Positions 9,569 to 19,351 of a stretch of 64,000 nucleotides of DNA are shown one piece after another. Under the pieces are notes generated by a model. The model made no database searches. It saw only the letters and a program-made list of their open reading frames with translations, and was not told where the DNA came from. Position numbers and translations under genes: made by a program. How positions within the stretch are numbered: the first letter of the stretch is position 1; each line of letters starts with the position of its first letter. This stretch comes from UBA11574 sp963752565 (GTDB lineage Bacteria; Desulfobacterota; Desulfobacteria; Desulfobacterales; UBA11574), in the NCBI GenBank assembly GCA_963752565.1, contig CAVVZC010000021.1:62001-126000 (forward strand), read 5' to 3'.

Positions 9569-10936
9569 ATGTTTCTTAAAAAATACCATATTCACTTTGT
9601 GGGAATCGGCGGTATCGGAATGAGCGGAATTGCCGAACTTCTGCTCAACCTCGGCTATAAAGTGTCCGGATCTGACATCAGTTCTTCAGACATTACCCGG
9701 CGCCTGGAAAGCCTTGGCGGTATCATATTTAAAGGTCATTCCGAAGCACAGATTCTCGGTGCTGACGTTGTTGTCATATCATCAGCCGTCGGCCCTGAAA
9801 ATCCTGAAGTTGTTGCAGCAGGTAGAGCGTCAATCCCGGTCATACCCAGAGCGGAGATGCTGGCGGAACTGATGCGTTTAAAATACAGTGTGGCCATTGC
9901 CGGTGCACACGGGAAAACATCCACCACGTCGATTGTCGCCGCCGTGCTGGGTAAAGGAGGGCTTGATCCGACGATCGTTATTGGTGGGAAACTCAAAAGT
10001 ATCGATTCCAATGCGTTGCTTGGAGAAGGGGATTTCATCGTTGCAGAAGCAGATGAAAGTGACGGTTCTTTTCTGAAAATCTCCCCGACCATCGCTGTGG
10101 TAACCAATATTGATCGAGAGCATCTCGATTTTTATCGGGATCTGGAACACATCAAGGACGTTTTTTTGAGCTTTATTGAAAAAATACCGTTCTATGGCCT
10201 GGCGGTTCTTTGTTTGGACAATGAGCCCATCCAGTCGCTTATCCCGAAAATTCATAAACGGTTTACAACCTATGGAATGAGTACACAGGCAGATCTTAAG
10301 GCAAGAGATGTGGTTTTTGAAGGGTTAAAAAGCAGGTTTAAGGTGGATCATCTTGGAACATCTTTGGGAGAGATCACCTTAAATCTTCCGGGGATCCATA
10401 ATGTATACAACGCTCTGGCAAGCATCGCCGTAGGCATCGAACTCGATATACCCTTTGACGTGATAAAATCTGCGCTTCAAACTGCGGAAGGCGTTCAACG
10501 GCGACTGGAAATTAAAGGAGAGAAGAAGGGGATTACTGTTGTTGATGATTACGGTCATCATCCCACGGAGATTAAGGCTACGCTTCAGGCCGCAAGGAAA
10601 AGCTGGCCGGACAGGCGTATTGTGGTGGTGTTCCAGCCACATCGCTATACCAGAACCCAGGCGCTGTTTGAAGACTTTACCCGTGCGTTCTACGAGTCGG
10701 ACCTTCTCGTCGTTCTTCCCATTTATGCCGCCGGAGAAGAAAAGATAGATGGTGTCGAGGGGTTTGCATTGTTTGAAGAAATCCAGCGTCATGGGCATAA
10801 GGGTGTCGTCTATGTGGAAAATCTTGAAACAGCGGTTTCGCATCTGAAAACAATTTCAGCGTCGAATGATATTATCCTTACACTGGGGGCAGGAGATGTT
10901 TGGAAAGTTGGCGAAATGTTGTTGAAAGAGTTGTGA
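9569..10936 (+). CDS. murC: UDP-N-acetylmuramate:L-alanine ligase MurC
   Basis: First Mur ligase of the pathway, adding L-alanine to UDP-MurNAc. It begins with the Rossmann motif HFVGIGGIGMSG, followed by the ATP loop GAHGKTSTTS (about nt 9903-9932), EADESDGSF, TNIDREHLDFY, VDDYGHHPTEI and the C-terminal FQPHRYTR typical of MurC. The 455-residue length is normal. The start at 9569 is the first ATG and puts the Rossmann strand within ten residues; the ribosome binding site is weak. The stop is 6 bp before murB. Confidence 0.96.
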   Translation: MFLKKYHIHFVGIGGIGMSGIAELLLNLGYKVSGSDISSSDITRRLESLGGIIFKGHSEAQILGADVVVISSAVGPENPEVVAAGRASIPVIPRAEMLAELMRLKYSVAIAGAHGKTSTTSIVAAVLGKGGLDPTIVIGGKLKSIDSNALLGEGDFIVAEADESDGSFLKISPTIAVVTNIDREHLDFYRDLEHIKDVFLSFIEKIPFYGLAVLCLDNEPIQSLIPKIHKRFTTYGMSTQADLKARDVVFEGLKSRFKVDHLGTSLGEITLNLPGIHNVYNALASIAVGIELDIPFDVIKSALQTAEGVQRRLEIKGEKKGITVVDDYGHHPTEIKATLQAARKSWPDRRIVVVFQPHRYTRTQALFEDFTRAFYESDLLVVLPIYAAGEEKIDGVEGFALFEEIQRHGHKGVVYVENLETAVSHLKTISASNDIILTLGAGDVWKVGEMLLKEL

Positions 10937-10942
10937 AAGGAC

Positions 10943-11902
10943 ATGACGGTTGTGGCGCTTGACTCGGATTCAATCAAATGGCTTGAAAGCCGTTTTAAAA
11001 ATAACGTCAAATTTGGTGAACCGATGTCCAGGCACACATCGTTGCGCGTCGGCGGGCCGGCCGAGGCTTTTGTAACACCTGAAAATGTTGAAGATCTAGA
11101 AATGCTGGTCAAATGGTCGTGGGATAGAGGGCTTTCTTATCTGATCATCGGCAAGGGCACCAATCTTCTGGTCAAAGACAACGGCATCCATGGCATCGTC
11201 ATTGTGTTGACAAAGTGTTTGAGGAAAATTGATCAGACCGATACGAACACCGACGGGGTGATTGTTAGGGCTATGGCAGGCGCAAATCTGAAAACCCTGT
11301 GTGCTTATGCACTGAAACAAGGCCTGGAAGGCATGAATTTTGCCCTTGGCATTCCCGGAACGGTTGGCGGAGGCATTATTATGAATGCCGGAACGTCTCA
11401 TGGTTCCATGGAAAATGTGCTTAAATCCATAAATGTTCTTTTGCCCACAGGCCATACACGCAGAATTAAAAAAGAAGCGCTCGATTTTAATTATCGGAAG
11501 CTTTCATGGAGACCAGAGTTGACGGATGGTTATCGCGATCAAACGGTTATATTGAACGGTCGATTCTGTCTTTGTCCTTCGGATTCCGAAACACTCAGAA
11601 AAACGGCTCGAGAAATTATAAGAGCACGCAAGCAAAGGCAGCCCATTGGTTTACCGAGTGCGGGATGTTTTTTTAAAAATCCGGCATCCGGAGAAACCGC
11701 CGGAAAACTTATTGAGATGGCCGACCTGAAAGGAAAATCCGTTGGCGGCGCAGAAATTTCATCAAAACATGCCAACTTTTTTATCAACCGGCATAAAGCA
11801 TCAGCCGCCGACTTTCTGGCGCTGATGGATCTATCTGAAAAAGTTGTATTAAAAAAGTTCAATATTCATCTGGAAAGAGAGGTTAAGGTTGTTGGTGCGT
11901 AA
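10943..11902 (+). CDS. murB: UDP-N-acetylenolpyruvoylglucosamine reductase MurB
   Basis: FAD-dependent reductase forming UDP-MurNAc from the enolpyruvyl intermediate. FAD-binding features are TSLRVGGPAE near the N-terminus, GKGTNLLV, and GIPGTVGGGIIMNAG. C-terminal features are LPSAGCFFKNP and IEMADLKGKSVGGAEIS. The SAGCFFKNP type indicates a type II MurB, in which the serine of E. coli type I enzymes sits in a different context. Length 319 fits. GAAAGGA precedes the ATG. It overlaps ftsQ by 14 bp. There is no ddl gene between murB and ftsQ, unlike E. coli. Confidence 0.95.
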   Translation: MTVVALDSDSIKWLESRFKNNVKFGEPMSRHTSLRVGGPAEAFVTPENVEDLEMLVKWSWDRGLSYLIIGKGTNLLVKDNGIHGIVIVLTKCLRKIDQTDTNTDGVIVRAMAGANLKTLCAYALKQGLEGMNFALGIPGTVGGGIIMNAGTSHGSMENVLKSINVLLPTGHTRRIKKEALDFNYRKLSWRPELTDGYRDQTVILNGRFCLCPSDSETLRKTAREIIRARKQRQPIGLPSAGCFFKNPASGETAGKLIEMADLKGKSVGGAEISSKHANFFINRHKASAADFLALMDLSEKVVLKKFNIHLEREVKVVGA

Positions 11903-12743
11903 ACGCATACGAAAAAATTATTATAAAAACAGCGGCGCTAGAAAACGCAATAAGATTCTAAAGCGTTTTGTCTTCGGTATAAAACTAACGGCTGTTGGAA
12001 CAGCGTTGGTGTTTGTCAGCCTGCTTTTTGTTTTTAGTTACGACTTCTTAACCCAGTGCGATTATTTCAAGGCTCAAGGATTGATGGTTATCGGTACACA
12101 CCGACTCACACAAAACCAGGTTTTGAAACAGGCCAATATCACGAACGGCGTCAATATTTTTTCAGTTAATCTCTCTAAGGTTCGAAAGCGACTGCTTGCG
12201 CATTCATGGATTGATGATGCAGAAGTCCGCAGAGAACTTCCTTCGGGAATCAATATCAGGATAAAGGAACAAAAGCCCCTTGCCGTTCTTGACCTTGGCC
12301 GAAAATTTATCATCAATACCCATGGTGAAATATTCAAAGAAATGGATAAGGCAGACCAGTGTAATTTGCCCATGATCAGCGGGCTTGAATTTTCAGACAT
12401 TAATGTGAAGGGCGAGTTAAGAAGCATTCCATTTGATGCTGTTATGAAGATATTAGGGCTTGGGCAAAAACCTGAAAGTGTTCTACCCCACAGCCTAATA
12501 AAGAGAATCCACGTGGATCGCGAAATGGGCCTTTCCATTTATGCCTTCGATCACATCAGAGAAATAAAAATCGGATACAATAATTACCCGGATAAGTATG
12601 CCATGCTAAAAGATGTTCTTTTTTATCTGAAAAAGAATGGTGGGTTTTCACGCCTCGAATCAATTGATCTTAATAATTTGAATCGTATCGTTGTCAATCC
12701 TGCGAAAATAGAATCCGCTGCCAAGGGTCATAAGGAGGTTTGA
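11889..12743 (+). CDS. ftsQ: Cell division protein FtsQ (POTRA domain)
   Basis: Bitopic divisome protein linking early and late division proteins. The order is a basic cytoplasmic tail (RKRIRKNYYKNSGARKRNK), one membrane segment at about residues 30-52, a POTRA domain (FKAQGLMVIGTHRLTQNQV... ; VRRELPSGINIRIKEQKPLAVL) and the FtsQ beta domain ending near RIVVNPAK. I chose the TTG at 11889, which lies 7 bp after AGAGAGG inside murB; TTG at 11892 and GTG at 11895 are close alternatives. Overlap with the end of murB suggests coupling. The next gene, ftsA, starts 1 bp after its stop. Sequence conservation in this family is low, so the identification rests on architecture and position. Confidence 0.9.
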   Translation: MLVRKRIRKNYYKNSGARKRNKILKRFVFGIKLTAVGTALVFVSLLFVFSYDFLTQCDYFKAQGLMVIGTHRLTQNQVLKQANITNGVNIFSVNLSKVRKRLLAHSWIDDAEVRRELPSGINIRIKEQKPLAVLDLGRKFIINTHGEIFKEMDKADQCNLPMISGLEFSDINVKGELRSIPFDAVMKILGLGQKPESVLPHSLIKRIHVDREMGLSIYAFDHIREIKIGYNNYPDKYAMLKDVLFYLKKNGGFSRLESIDLNNLNRIVVNPAKIESAAKGHKEV

Positions 12744-12744
12744 A

Positions 12745-13971
12745 ATGCAGGGACAGGAAAATATTATTGTCGGGCTGGATATCGGAACGACGAAAATATG
12801 TGCCGTGGTCGGTGAAATAACAGGAGATAAAATAAATATTATCGGTATTGGAACACATCCCTCCATCGGACTTCGAAAGGGTGTTGTCGTAAATATTGAG
12901 TCCACCGTAGAATCGATTCAAAAGGCGATTGAAGAGGCGGAACTTATGGCGGGCTGTGAAATTTCATCCGTATATGCCGGGATCGCAGGTGGTCATATCA
13001 CCGGTTTTAACAGTCGCGGAATCGTAGCAATCAAGGGGCCGGAAGTGGGCCAGCAAGATGTAGACCGGGTCATAGATGCTGCACGTGCCGTTGCAATTCC
13101 CATGGATCGTGAGGTCATTCATGTGATTCCACAGGAATTCATGATCGACGAACAGGGTGGAATTCAGAATCCTGTGGGTATGTCCGGTGTGCGCCTGGAA
13201 GCCAAGATTCACATTGTGACCGGTGCGGTAACATCTGCACACAACATTGTGAAAAGTGCCAATCGGTCAGGCCTTGATGTCTGTGATATCGTTCTGGAAC
13301 CGCTTGCTTCAGGAGAAGCGGTATTGACCGGTGAGGAAAAAGATCTGGGTACGGCCCTTATGGACCTCGGCGGCGGCACGAGCGATCTCGCCATTTTTTC
13401 AGGAAAAAATATCAAACACACATTTGTTCTGTCACTTGGCGGTAACAACCTGACAAACGATATCAGTATCGGTTTACGTGCATCCATGGCCGACGCTGAA
13501 AAGATCAAGAAAAAATACGGTACATGCATCCCCAGGAACGTCAGTGCCGACGAAACCGTCGATGTCCCCGGAATGGGTGGGCGTAAACCCAGAAAACTTC
13601 AACGGCAGATCCTCGGTGAAATACTTGAACCACGTATGGAAGAGATCTTTTCGCTGATAAAAAGAGAAATCTCCAGGGCTGGAATGGAAAAAATTATTAC
13701 TTCCGGTGTCGTTCTAACCGGTGGGACATCCCTTTTAGAGGGCGTAACGGATATTGCGGAGTCGGTTTTCGATCTGCCAACCCGACTGGGCACGCCCAGG
13801 GGGATTAGCGGTCTCACGGATGTCGTCAATAATCCCATGTATGCCACAGGTGTCGGACTCGTATTATACGGCGCCAGAAATCAACCAAAAAAGAAATTTA
13901 GGATTCGTGACACAAATATTTTCAACCGTGTCATGACCCGGATGAAAAGATGGTTTAAGGAGGTTATATGA
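12745..13971 (+). CDS. ftsA: Cell division protein FtsA (actin-like membrane anchor of FtsZ)
   Basis: Actin/Hsp70-fold ATPase that tethers FtsZ filaments to the membrane. Visible motifs are phosphate-1 VGLDIGTTKICAVV at the N-terminus, the 1C region with VYAGIAGGHI, phosphate-2 MDLGGGTSDLAIF and the adenosine motif GVVLTGGTSLLEGV. The C-terminus ends in a basic amphipathic stretch, MTRMKRWFKEV, the usual membrane-targeting helix. The ribosome binding site AAGGAGG sits 6 bp before the ATG at 12745, one of the best in the window. Length 408 is typical. Confidence 0.96.
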   Translation: MQGQENIIVGLDIGTTKICAVVGEITGDKINIIGIGTHPSIGLRKGVVVNIESTVESIQKAIEEAELMAGCEISSVYAGIAGGHITGFNSRGIVAIKGPEVGQQDVDRVIDAARAVAIPMDREVIHVIPQEFMIDEQGGIQNPVGMSGVRLEAKIHIVTGAVTSAHNIVKSANRSGLDVCDIVLEPLASGEAVLTGEEKDLGTALMDLGGGTSDLAIFSGKNIKHTFVLSLGGNNLTNDISIGLRASMADAEKIKKKYGTCIPRNVSADETVDVPGMGGRKPRKLQRQILGEILEPRMEEIFSLIKREISRAGMEKIITSGVVLTGGTSLLEGVTDIAESVFDLPTRLGTPRGISGLTDVVNNPMYATGVGLVLYGARNQPKKKFRIRDTNIFNRVMTRMKRWFKEVI

Positions 13972-14062
13972 AATGAGTGGGTATGGAATCAGCAGGTATG
14001 CATCGAAGCGGACAAGGGGATCGCTCGAAATTGAAAAATAAAAGCAAATTATTTTACAGGAG

Positions 14063-15253
14063 GTGGGGGAAATGACGTTTACTTTGGTAGAAAATGAAAA
14101 TTTTGCAAAGATCATGGTTATTGGTGTTGGTGGCGCCGGTGGAAACGCGATCAACAACATGATCGATTCCAAGCTTCAGGGCGTGAGGTTTATCGCCGCC
14201 AATACAGATGCCCAGGCCCTTGAGGTTTCCAAGGCAACTGTCAAGCTCCAGATCGGGGAACAGCTCACACAGGGGCTCGGGGCCGGCGCCAACCCTCAAA
14301 TCGGACGGGAAGCGGCGCTGGAAAATGCCGAAACCCTCAAAAACACACTTGATGGCAGTCATATGGTGTTCATTACGGCAGGATTCGGAGGCGGCACTGG
14401 AACAGGGGCTGCTCCGGTCATTGCTGAACTCTGCAAAGAAATTGATGTCTTGACGGTGGCGGTGGTCACAAAACCGTTTTCATTTGAAGGCCGAAAAAGG
14501 GCCAAACAGGCTGAAGAAGGGATTAATCTTCTCAAAAAAGTGGCAGATACGGTGATCACCATCCCCAACGACAGACTCAGGGGGCTTGCATCCAAAAATG
14601 CCAGAATGATCGATATGTTTAAGAAAGCGGATGAGGTGCTGCTTCATTCCGTTAAAGGGATTACGGATCTTATTATGATGCCGGGGCTTATCAATCTTGA
14701 CTTTGCCGATGTTAAAACGATTATGTCCAAAGCAGGTATGGCCATCATGGGTATCGGCATCGCAAATGGAGAAAATCGTGCCCTGGAAGCTGCCGAGCAG
14801 GCGATATCCCACCCACTCTTGGAAGATATCGCCATTTCCGGCGCAAGGGGTGTTTTAATGAACATCACCAGTAACAGCGATTTGACAATGGAAGAGATGA
14901 CGGAAGCTTCCGATCGGATATATAATGAAGTCGGGGAGGATGCCGACATTATATGGGGAACCGCAGTAGATGACAGCGTTGGCAATGAAATGCGCGTCAC
15001 TGTCATTGCCACCGGAATCGATTCGGGTCCTGACACCAGCATAAAAAATGAACTCAGAGGCAAGGTCAGAGATATCACGTTGGACGATATAAACGATGCC
15101 GTAGATTATGACGAACCGACATTTATTCGTCGGAAGCACGCAGTGGGTGAATCGAGTGGCAGTACCTACAGAGGGTACAGGGGTATTGTCGTCGACAATG
15201 CCGACCTTGCGAGTCTAGATGTCCCGACATTTTTACGGAGAAAGGCGGATTAG
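14063..15253 (+). CDS. ftsZ: Cell division protein FtsZ (tubulin-like GTPase)
   Basis: Tubulin homologue that forms the Z ring. The N-terminal region has GVGGAGGNAINNM, the tubulin signature GGGTGTGAAPVIA (about nt 14390-14428), the T7 synergy loop NLDFADVKTIM, and a normal GTPase core. A variable linker of about 50 residues leads to the conserved C-terminal peptide LDVPTFLRRKAD, the element bound by FtsA. AGGAGGTGGGG precedes the ATG at 14063. A 91-bp gap after ftsA could hold a dedicated promoter, but none is clear. ftsZ is the last gene of the dcw run. Confidence 0.97.
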   Translation: MGEMTFTLVENENFAKIMVIGVGGAGGNAINNMIDSKLQGVRFIAANTDAQALEVSKATVKLQIGEQLTQGLGAGANPQIGREAALENAETLKNTLDGSHMVFITAGFGGGTGTGAAPVIAELCKEIDVLTVAVVTKPFSFEGRKRAKQAEEGINLLKKVADTVITIPNDRLRGLASKNARMIDMFKKADEVLLHSVKGITDLIMMPGLINLDFADVKTIMSKAGMAIMGIGIANGENRALEAAEQAISHPLLEDIAISGARGVLMNITSNSDLTMEEMTEASDRIYNEVGEDADIIWGTAVDDSVGNEMRVTVIATGIDSGPDTSIKNELRGKVRDITLDDINDAVDYDEPTFIRRKHAVGESSGSTYRGYRGIVVDNADLASLDVPTFLRRKAD

Positions 15254-15322
15254 TCGCTCGTGTGCAATATTACTGCTTATTGTAACAAAAGATGCTAAAA
15301 ATATGATTCCCTTATTGCAAAT

Positions 15323-15356
15323 AATTGAATATTTTCAATTGCCAATCCTGTTTGGC
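15323..15356. terminator. Two adjacent small hairpins after ftsZ, possible weak terminator
   Basis: AATTGAA-TATT-TTCAATT is a perfect 7-bp stem with a 4-nt loop, directly followed by GCCAA-TCCTGT-TTGGC. Only a short T-rich stretch (TTATT) follows, so termination is uncertain. The pair lies about 70 bp after the ftsZ stop and about 70 bp before the radical SAM start, a reasonable place for the end of the dcw transcript. Confidence 0.3.
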
Positions 15357-15426
15357 TTATTCTGAGTCGAAAACAGTACAAGCAGGAGGCCGGTTTGCCC
15401 GGGTTAGATTTTACGAATGATCAACA

Positions 15427-17175
15427 ATGGCATGGACAACCCATAAATTCCGTAAGAACATTACGGATTCCGAAACGGGCGTTATCCGTAAAAAATGGAA
15501 CGGACGCATCAAGGTCGCGCTGGTGTATCCAAACACGTATCACGTTGGAATGTCCAATCTCGGTTTTCAGGCAGTATATGAACTCATCAATACATTTGAG
15601 AATGTCGTATGTGAAAGGTCATTTCTTCCGGACGATGGCGGTTCGGGTACAACAGATCGCATCACCACCCTGGAGTCCGGGAATCCCATTTCAGCATATG
15701 ACCTTATCGCTTTTTCAGTTTCATATGAGAACGACTACCCCAACCTCCTTACAATTCTTGAGAAAGCCAAACTCCCCCTGGGATTCAAAGACAGAGGAAT
15801 CCCCCACCCTCTTGTTATTGCAGGGGGAGTCGCTTTTTTTTTAAACCCAGAACCATTGGCGCCGTTTATCGACTGTTTTCTTATCGGTGAAGCTGAAGCT
15901 ATTTTGCCTCGATTTTTTGACACGGTCTCACATGACCTACTGACCCAAGACAGAACATCGTGTTTAAATACACTTGCCCGTGAGGTTCCCGGCGTTTATG
16001 TTCCATTATTATACCGGGCTGCATACAATTCAGATGGAACCCTTGGTTCATTTGAACCCATATCCGATGTACCGACCAGAGTTGAGCGCCAGTATGTGAA
16101 AGATCTTTCCCGGATTCCCACCTGTAGTCCGATCATCACACCTGATACCATCTTTGACAGTACGTTTCTCATCGAAGTCAGCAGAGGCTGTCCGCATGGT
16201 TGCAGGTTCTGCGGCACAGGATTTGTGTACAGACCGCCAAGATTCAGGTCCTTTTCTCTTTTAAAAGAATGTATGGAGCAGGGGGCTTCAAAGGCGGATA
16301 AAATAGGCCTTGTCGGCGCTGCCGTATCGGATCTTCCGGATCTCAATAAAATCTGCGGGCGGGAATTTGAAAAGGACGCCCGAATATCTTTCAGCTCTCT
16401 CAGGGCGGACGCATTGACGCCCGAACTCCTATCAACCCTCAAAAAGAGTAAAACCAAAACAGCCACCATTGCACCGGATGCCGGATCAGAACGGATGCGC
16501 AACGTCATTAACAAGGGCATCAGTGAAACCGACATCCTGAATGCCGCCGAACAGATTGTTGCCGCAGGAATCCCCAACCTAAAACTCTATTTTATGGTCG
16601 GTCTTCCCACGGAAACCATGGACGATGTTGAAGCCATTGTTACACTATGCAAGAAAATCAAGCATCAATTCCTCAAATCGAGCCGGGTCAAAAAACATAT
16701 GGGTGAGATCACCGTAAGTCTAAACAGTTTTGTTCCCAAACCGTTCACCCCTTTTCAATGGGTTGAGATGGATGATGTTCATCTGCTTAAATCCAAGATT
16801 AAAAAAGTCAAGAACGGCCTGAAAAGGGTGGCAAACGTTCGTGTCCATGCGGATATTCCGAGATGGGCATACATTCAGGCACTGCTGTCACGAGGAGATC
16901 GAAAGGTTGCACAAATATTGTCCCTGGTGAACACGAACCAGGGAAACTGGCCCAAAACCTTTAAATCTTCTCCCATAAACCCTGATTTTTATGTTCTCAG
17001 GGAGCGTTCTTTGGATGAATTGCTCCCCTGGGACTTTATCGATCACGGCATCAAAAAGTCTTTTCTCAAAGCAGAGTACAAAAGAGCCCTTCAGGGTAAA
17101 ACCTCGCCCCCTTGTCCCATGGAATCTTGCAATATTTGCGGTGTCTGCAAAGAAAAAGTCAAAAACAAAACTTGA
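15427..17175 (+). CDS. B12-binding-type radical SAM protein (TIGR03960-like, uncharacterised)
   Basis: Radical S-adenosylmethionine enzyme of unknown substrate. The N-terminal ~200 residues resemble a cobalamin-binding fold (VALVYPNTYHVGMSNLGFQA; FSVSYENDYPNLL; VIAGGVAFFLNPEP). The radical SAM core follows with the cluster motif CPHGCRFCGTG (C-x3-C-x2-C) and a TIM-barrel segment (APDAGSERMRNVINKG). The C-terminus carries CPMESCNICGVC, which may bind an extra Fe-S cluster or metal. The start is forced: an in-frame TGA lies at 15418-15420 and ATG at 15427 is the first start. A strong AGGAGG at 15384-15389 is 37 bp upstream and seems too far to serve it. The stop is 4 bp from that of the convergent HD gene. 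Related proteins are sometimes fused to DUF2344; that domain is absent here. Confidence 0.85.
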   Translation: MAWTTHKFRKNITDSETGVIRKKWNGRIKVALVYPNTYHVGMSNLGFQAVYELINTFENVVCERSFLPDDGGSGTTDRITTLESGNPISAYDLIAFSVSYENDYPNLLTILEKAKLPLGFKDRGIPHPLVIAGGVAFFLNPEPLAPFIDCFLIGEAEAILPRFFDTVSHDLLTQDRTSCLNTLAREVPGVYVPLLYRAAYNSDGTLGSFEPISDVPTRVERQYVKDLSRIPTCSPIITPDTIFDSTFLIEVSRGCPHGCRFCGTGFVYRPPRFRSFSLLKECMEQGASKADKIGLVGAAVSDLPDLNKICGREFEKDARISFSSLRADALTPELLSTLKKSKTKTATIAPDAGSERMRNVINKGISETDILNAAEQIVAAGIPNLKLYFMVGLPTETMDDVEAIVTLCKKIKHQFLKSSRVKKHMGEITVSLNSFVPKPFTPFQWVEMDDVHLLKSKIKKVKNGLKRVANVRVHADIPRWAYIQALLSRGDRKVAQILSLVNTNQGNWPKTFKSSPINPDFYVLRERSLDELLPWDFIDHGIKKSFLKAEYKRALQGKTSPPCPMESCNICGVCKEKVKNKT

Positions 17176-17179
17176 TTTT

Positions 17180-19351
17180 TCAGTGTTTCTTTTTTTCCTG
17201 CCATGGATATGTCACCCGGGAATGGAATGTAGCCTCTATGGAATGGGTCAGTACCTCAACAATCTTTGCTATATCGCTCGTAGAAACATTGCATTCGTCG
17301 AATTGACCATCAGCAATTCGTTTTACAATATTGAGGAGAATCATTTTCTCGATTTGTTCCTGTGTCGGCGCCTCCATGGATCTAAAGGTGGCCTCAACCG
17401 AATCCACTATCATCAATATTGCGGCTTCAAGGCTTTGGGGCTTTGGGCCTGGATACCGGAAATCTATTTTGCTGGGCTTGGACTTGTTATTTGCCTTGAC
17501 GGCCTTGTTGTAAAAAAATTCAACAAACAGCGTCCCATGATGCTGCTTGATAAGGTCCAAAATAACTTCGGGGAGTCCATTCTCCCTTCCGATTTTTTCA
17601 CCATTTCTTACATGATCGATAATGAGTTGGGCACTCTCTAACGGGTCCAATTTATCATGAGGATTTTCGCCACTTGATTGGTTTTCAGAAAAAAACGTGG
17701 GATTTGCCATTTTTCCTATATCATGGTAGTAAGCAGCCGTTCTCAAAAGGAGGGTATTGACCCCAACGGCCTCTCCTGCCGCTTGAGCAAGGGATGCCAT
17801 TGTCATGCTATGTTGATAAGTTGCCGGGATTTTAGAGAAGAGGTCTTTTAGAAGGGGATGTTGGAGGTCTGAGTACTTTGTGATTTTAAAGTTGGAGGTG
17901 GCATAACGGCCCGCTTCCAATATCGGCAATAGACATAATGCAATGGGTCCTGATAGAATGCCGCCTGTAAAGGCCCAGCCCAGACTATCGGATAAACGCT
18001 TGTCAAAAACCATAGCCTTTAAAGACATCCAAATTTCGTTTGATTTTCCCAGCAAAGGGGTGATGTTTTGCCACTTTATAGAAAACGCCAAAAGCACAGC
18101 CACGTTGATAATTCCAACGACAATGGAAGGGAGTAAAATATGGATGCGTTTTTTTATCTTAGAGGAGAACAAGATAGCAGCCAAACCAGCGAAAGTGAAA
18201 AAAAGGAATATCTGAAAGGATCGGGCTGAAAATAGTGTTAGCAATATCGCTCCTATCACCGTAGACCAGGTGGCGGCGACCCTTCCATGATTTAAAAGAA
18301 TGATTACAAGCGGGAGCATGGCGAAAGGAACAAAATACAGGGGAAAAGGAGTGAACAAGAGGCAAGACTTGAAAAGGAAAATACTTAATATCAACAGAGA
18401 GAGGATCGGACGGAAATGGATTGTTTTCCGCTGTCCAGAACCCAAAATTTTCAAAATAAACAAGTCATTAAATACTATTATCAGAAGTGTTACAATAAAA
18501 ACAAAGGGAATTATGCTATAAAGATTTTTATTAGCAAACTCCAAATGAGATACAATCAGCAATAAATCCTCTTCATTGAGCACTTTGCGAAACGGTACGA
18601 GGACATCCCCTGGTTGGTAATGAATGACTTTGGAGGGATAACGCCTGACGATCTCTTCAATCCTTCTGTCGTTCTCATCGTTGTCATATTTCAGGGTTGG
18701 CAGGAGGGCGGATTGTAATATTTCTATAACAGGATCCAAGACGCCTTTATCTACTTGCCAAAACAGTTTGGTGGCTTTGTCCTGCAGCACGAGACGGGCC
18801 TGTTTCAGGGTAAGGATTTCATCCGTTGGATGGGCCACAATCCCCTTTGGTTCTGGATAGAGCACCTCAACTGCGATTTTATCGTTGTATGGCTTCGAGT
18901 CTTCCACTATGATATTTTGCATGATGCTTTTTTCAACGGTCAAGATACCGTCCAAAAGGCTTGTCATATTTTGGTAGCGAAGAAATTTGTCTGCTTCATC
19001 CAGACCGAGTTTCAACCCGAACGCTTCATGAAGATATTCTACCAGTTCATTCCCTGTAAAAGGTTTTTGTTCTTGAAGGAATGAGATTTCTTTTATTAGC
19101 TCCTCCATTCTTTTTCTTACTTTTTTGGCATTACTTGGAAGATAGGTATACAAAGGGATATACCGGGAAAGAGCTATATCGCGTCTGCCGCCGAGAGCCT
19201 TGTCTTGGTCAAAAGTAAAAAACCCTTGGGACCGAACAGTGAAAGGGGCAGCCTTGCCCAGTTTAGGTGGAACGGCAGTGAAATAAACATACTCGACATA
19301 AGATGCAAGTATGGTTGCGATCACAAGTATGATGTTGAGAAACAGTCTCAT
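17180..19351 (-). CDS. 7TM-HD family phosphohydrolase (PgpH/YqfF type)
   Basis: Membrane protein of 723 residues with the 7TMR-HDED architecture: one N-terminal membrane segment (about 1-24), a large extracytoplasmic domain to about residue 280, about seven membrane segments (about 285-470) and a C-terminal cytoplasmic HD domain. Catalytic HD residues are seen in AAYYHDIGKM and in LIKQHHGT, with further HD-domain residues in MIVDSVEAT. Family members such as Listeria PgpH hydrolyse cyclic di-AMP, so this is a plausible c-di-AMP phosphodiesterase; that function is inferred. It is not next to phoH or ybeY, common neighbours in other bacteria. The 5' region on this strand carries an unassigned repeat-like structure (19380-19500). 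Confidence 0.87.
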   Translation of the reverse strand: MRLFLNIILVIATILASYVEYVYFTAVPPKLGKAAPFTVRSQGFFTFDQDKALGGRRDIALSRYIPLYTYLPSNAKKVRKRMEELIKEISFLQEQKPFTGNELVEYLHEAFGLKLGLDEADKFLRYQNMTSLLDGILTVEKSIMQNIIVEDSKPYNDKIAVEVLYPEPKGIVAHPTDEILTLKQARLVLQDKATKLFWQVDKGVLDPVIEILQSALLPTLKYDNDENDRRIEEIVRRYPSKVIHYQPGDVLVPFRKVLNEEDLLLIVSHLEFANKNLYSIIPFVFIVTLLIIVFNDLFILKILGSGQRKTIHFRPILSLLILSIFLFKSCLLFTPFPLYFVPFAMLPLVIILLNHGRVAATWSTVIGAILLTLFSARSFQIFLFFTFAGLAAILFSSKIKKRIHILLPSIVVGIINVAVLLAFSIKWQNITPLLGKSNEIWMSLKAMVFDKRLSDSLGWAFTGGILSGPIALCLLPILEAGRYATSNFKITKYSDLQHPLLKDLFSKIPATYQHSMTMASLAQAAGEAVGVNTLLLRTAAYYHDIGKMANPTFFSENQSSGENPHDKLDPLESAQLIIDHVRNGEKIGRENGLPEVILDLIKQHHGTLFVEFFYNKAVKANNKSKPSKIDFRYPGPKPQSLEAAILMIVDSVEATFRSMEAPTQEQIEKMILLNIVKRIADGQFDECNVSTSDIAKIVEVLTHSIEATFHSRVTYPWQEKKKH

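Noticed and set aside
15395..15844. Frame starting with TTG just after a strong AGGAGG
   Set aside because: It overlaps the radical SAM gene in another frame and has no family-like text; the AGGAGG may be a chance site or belong to a short leader.
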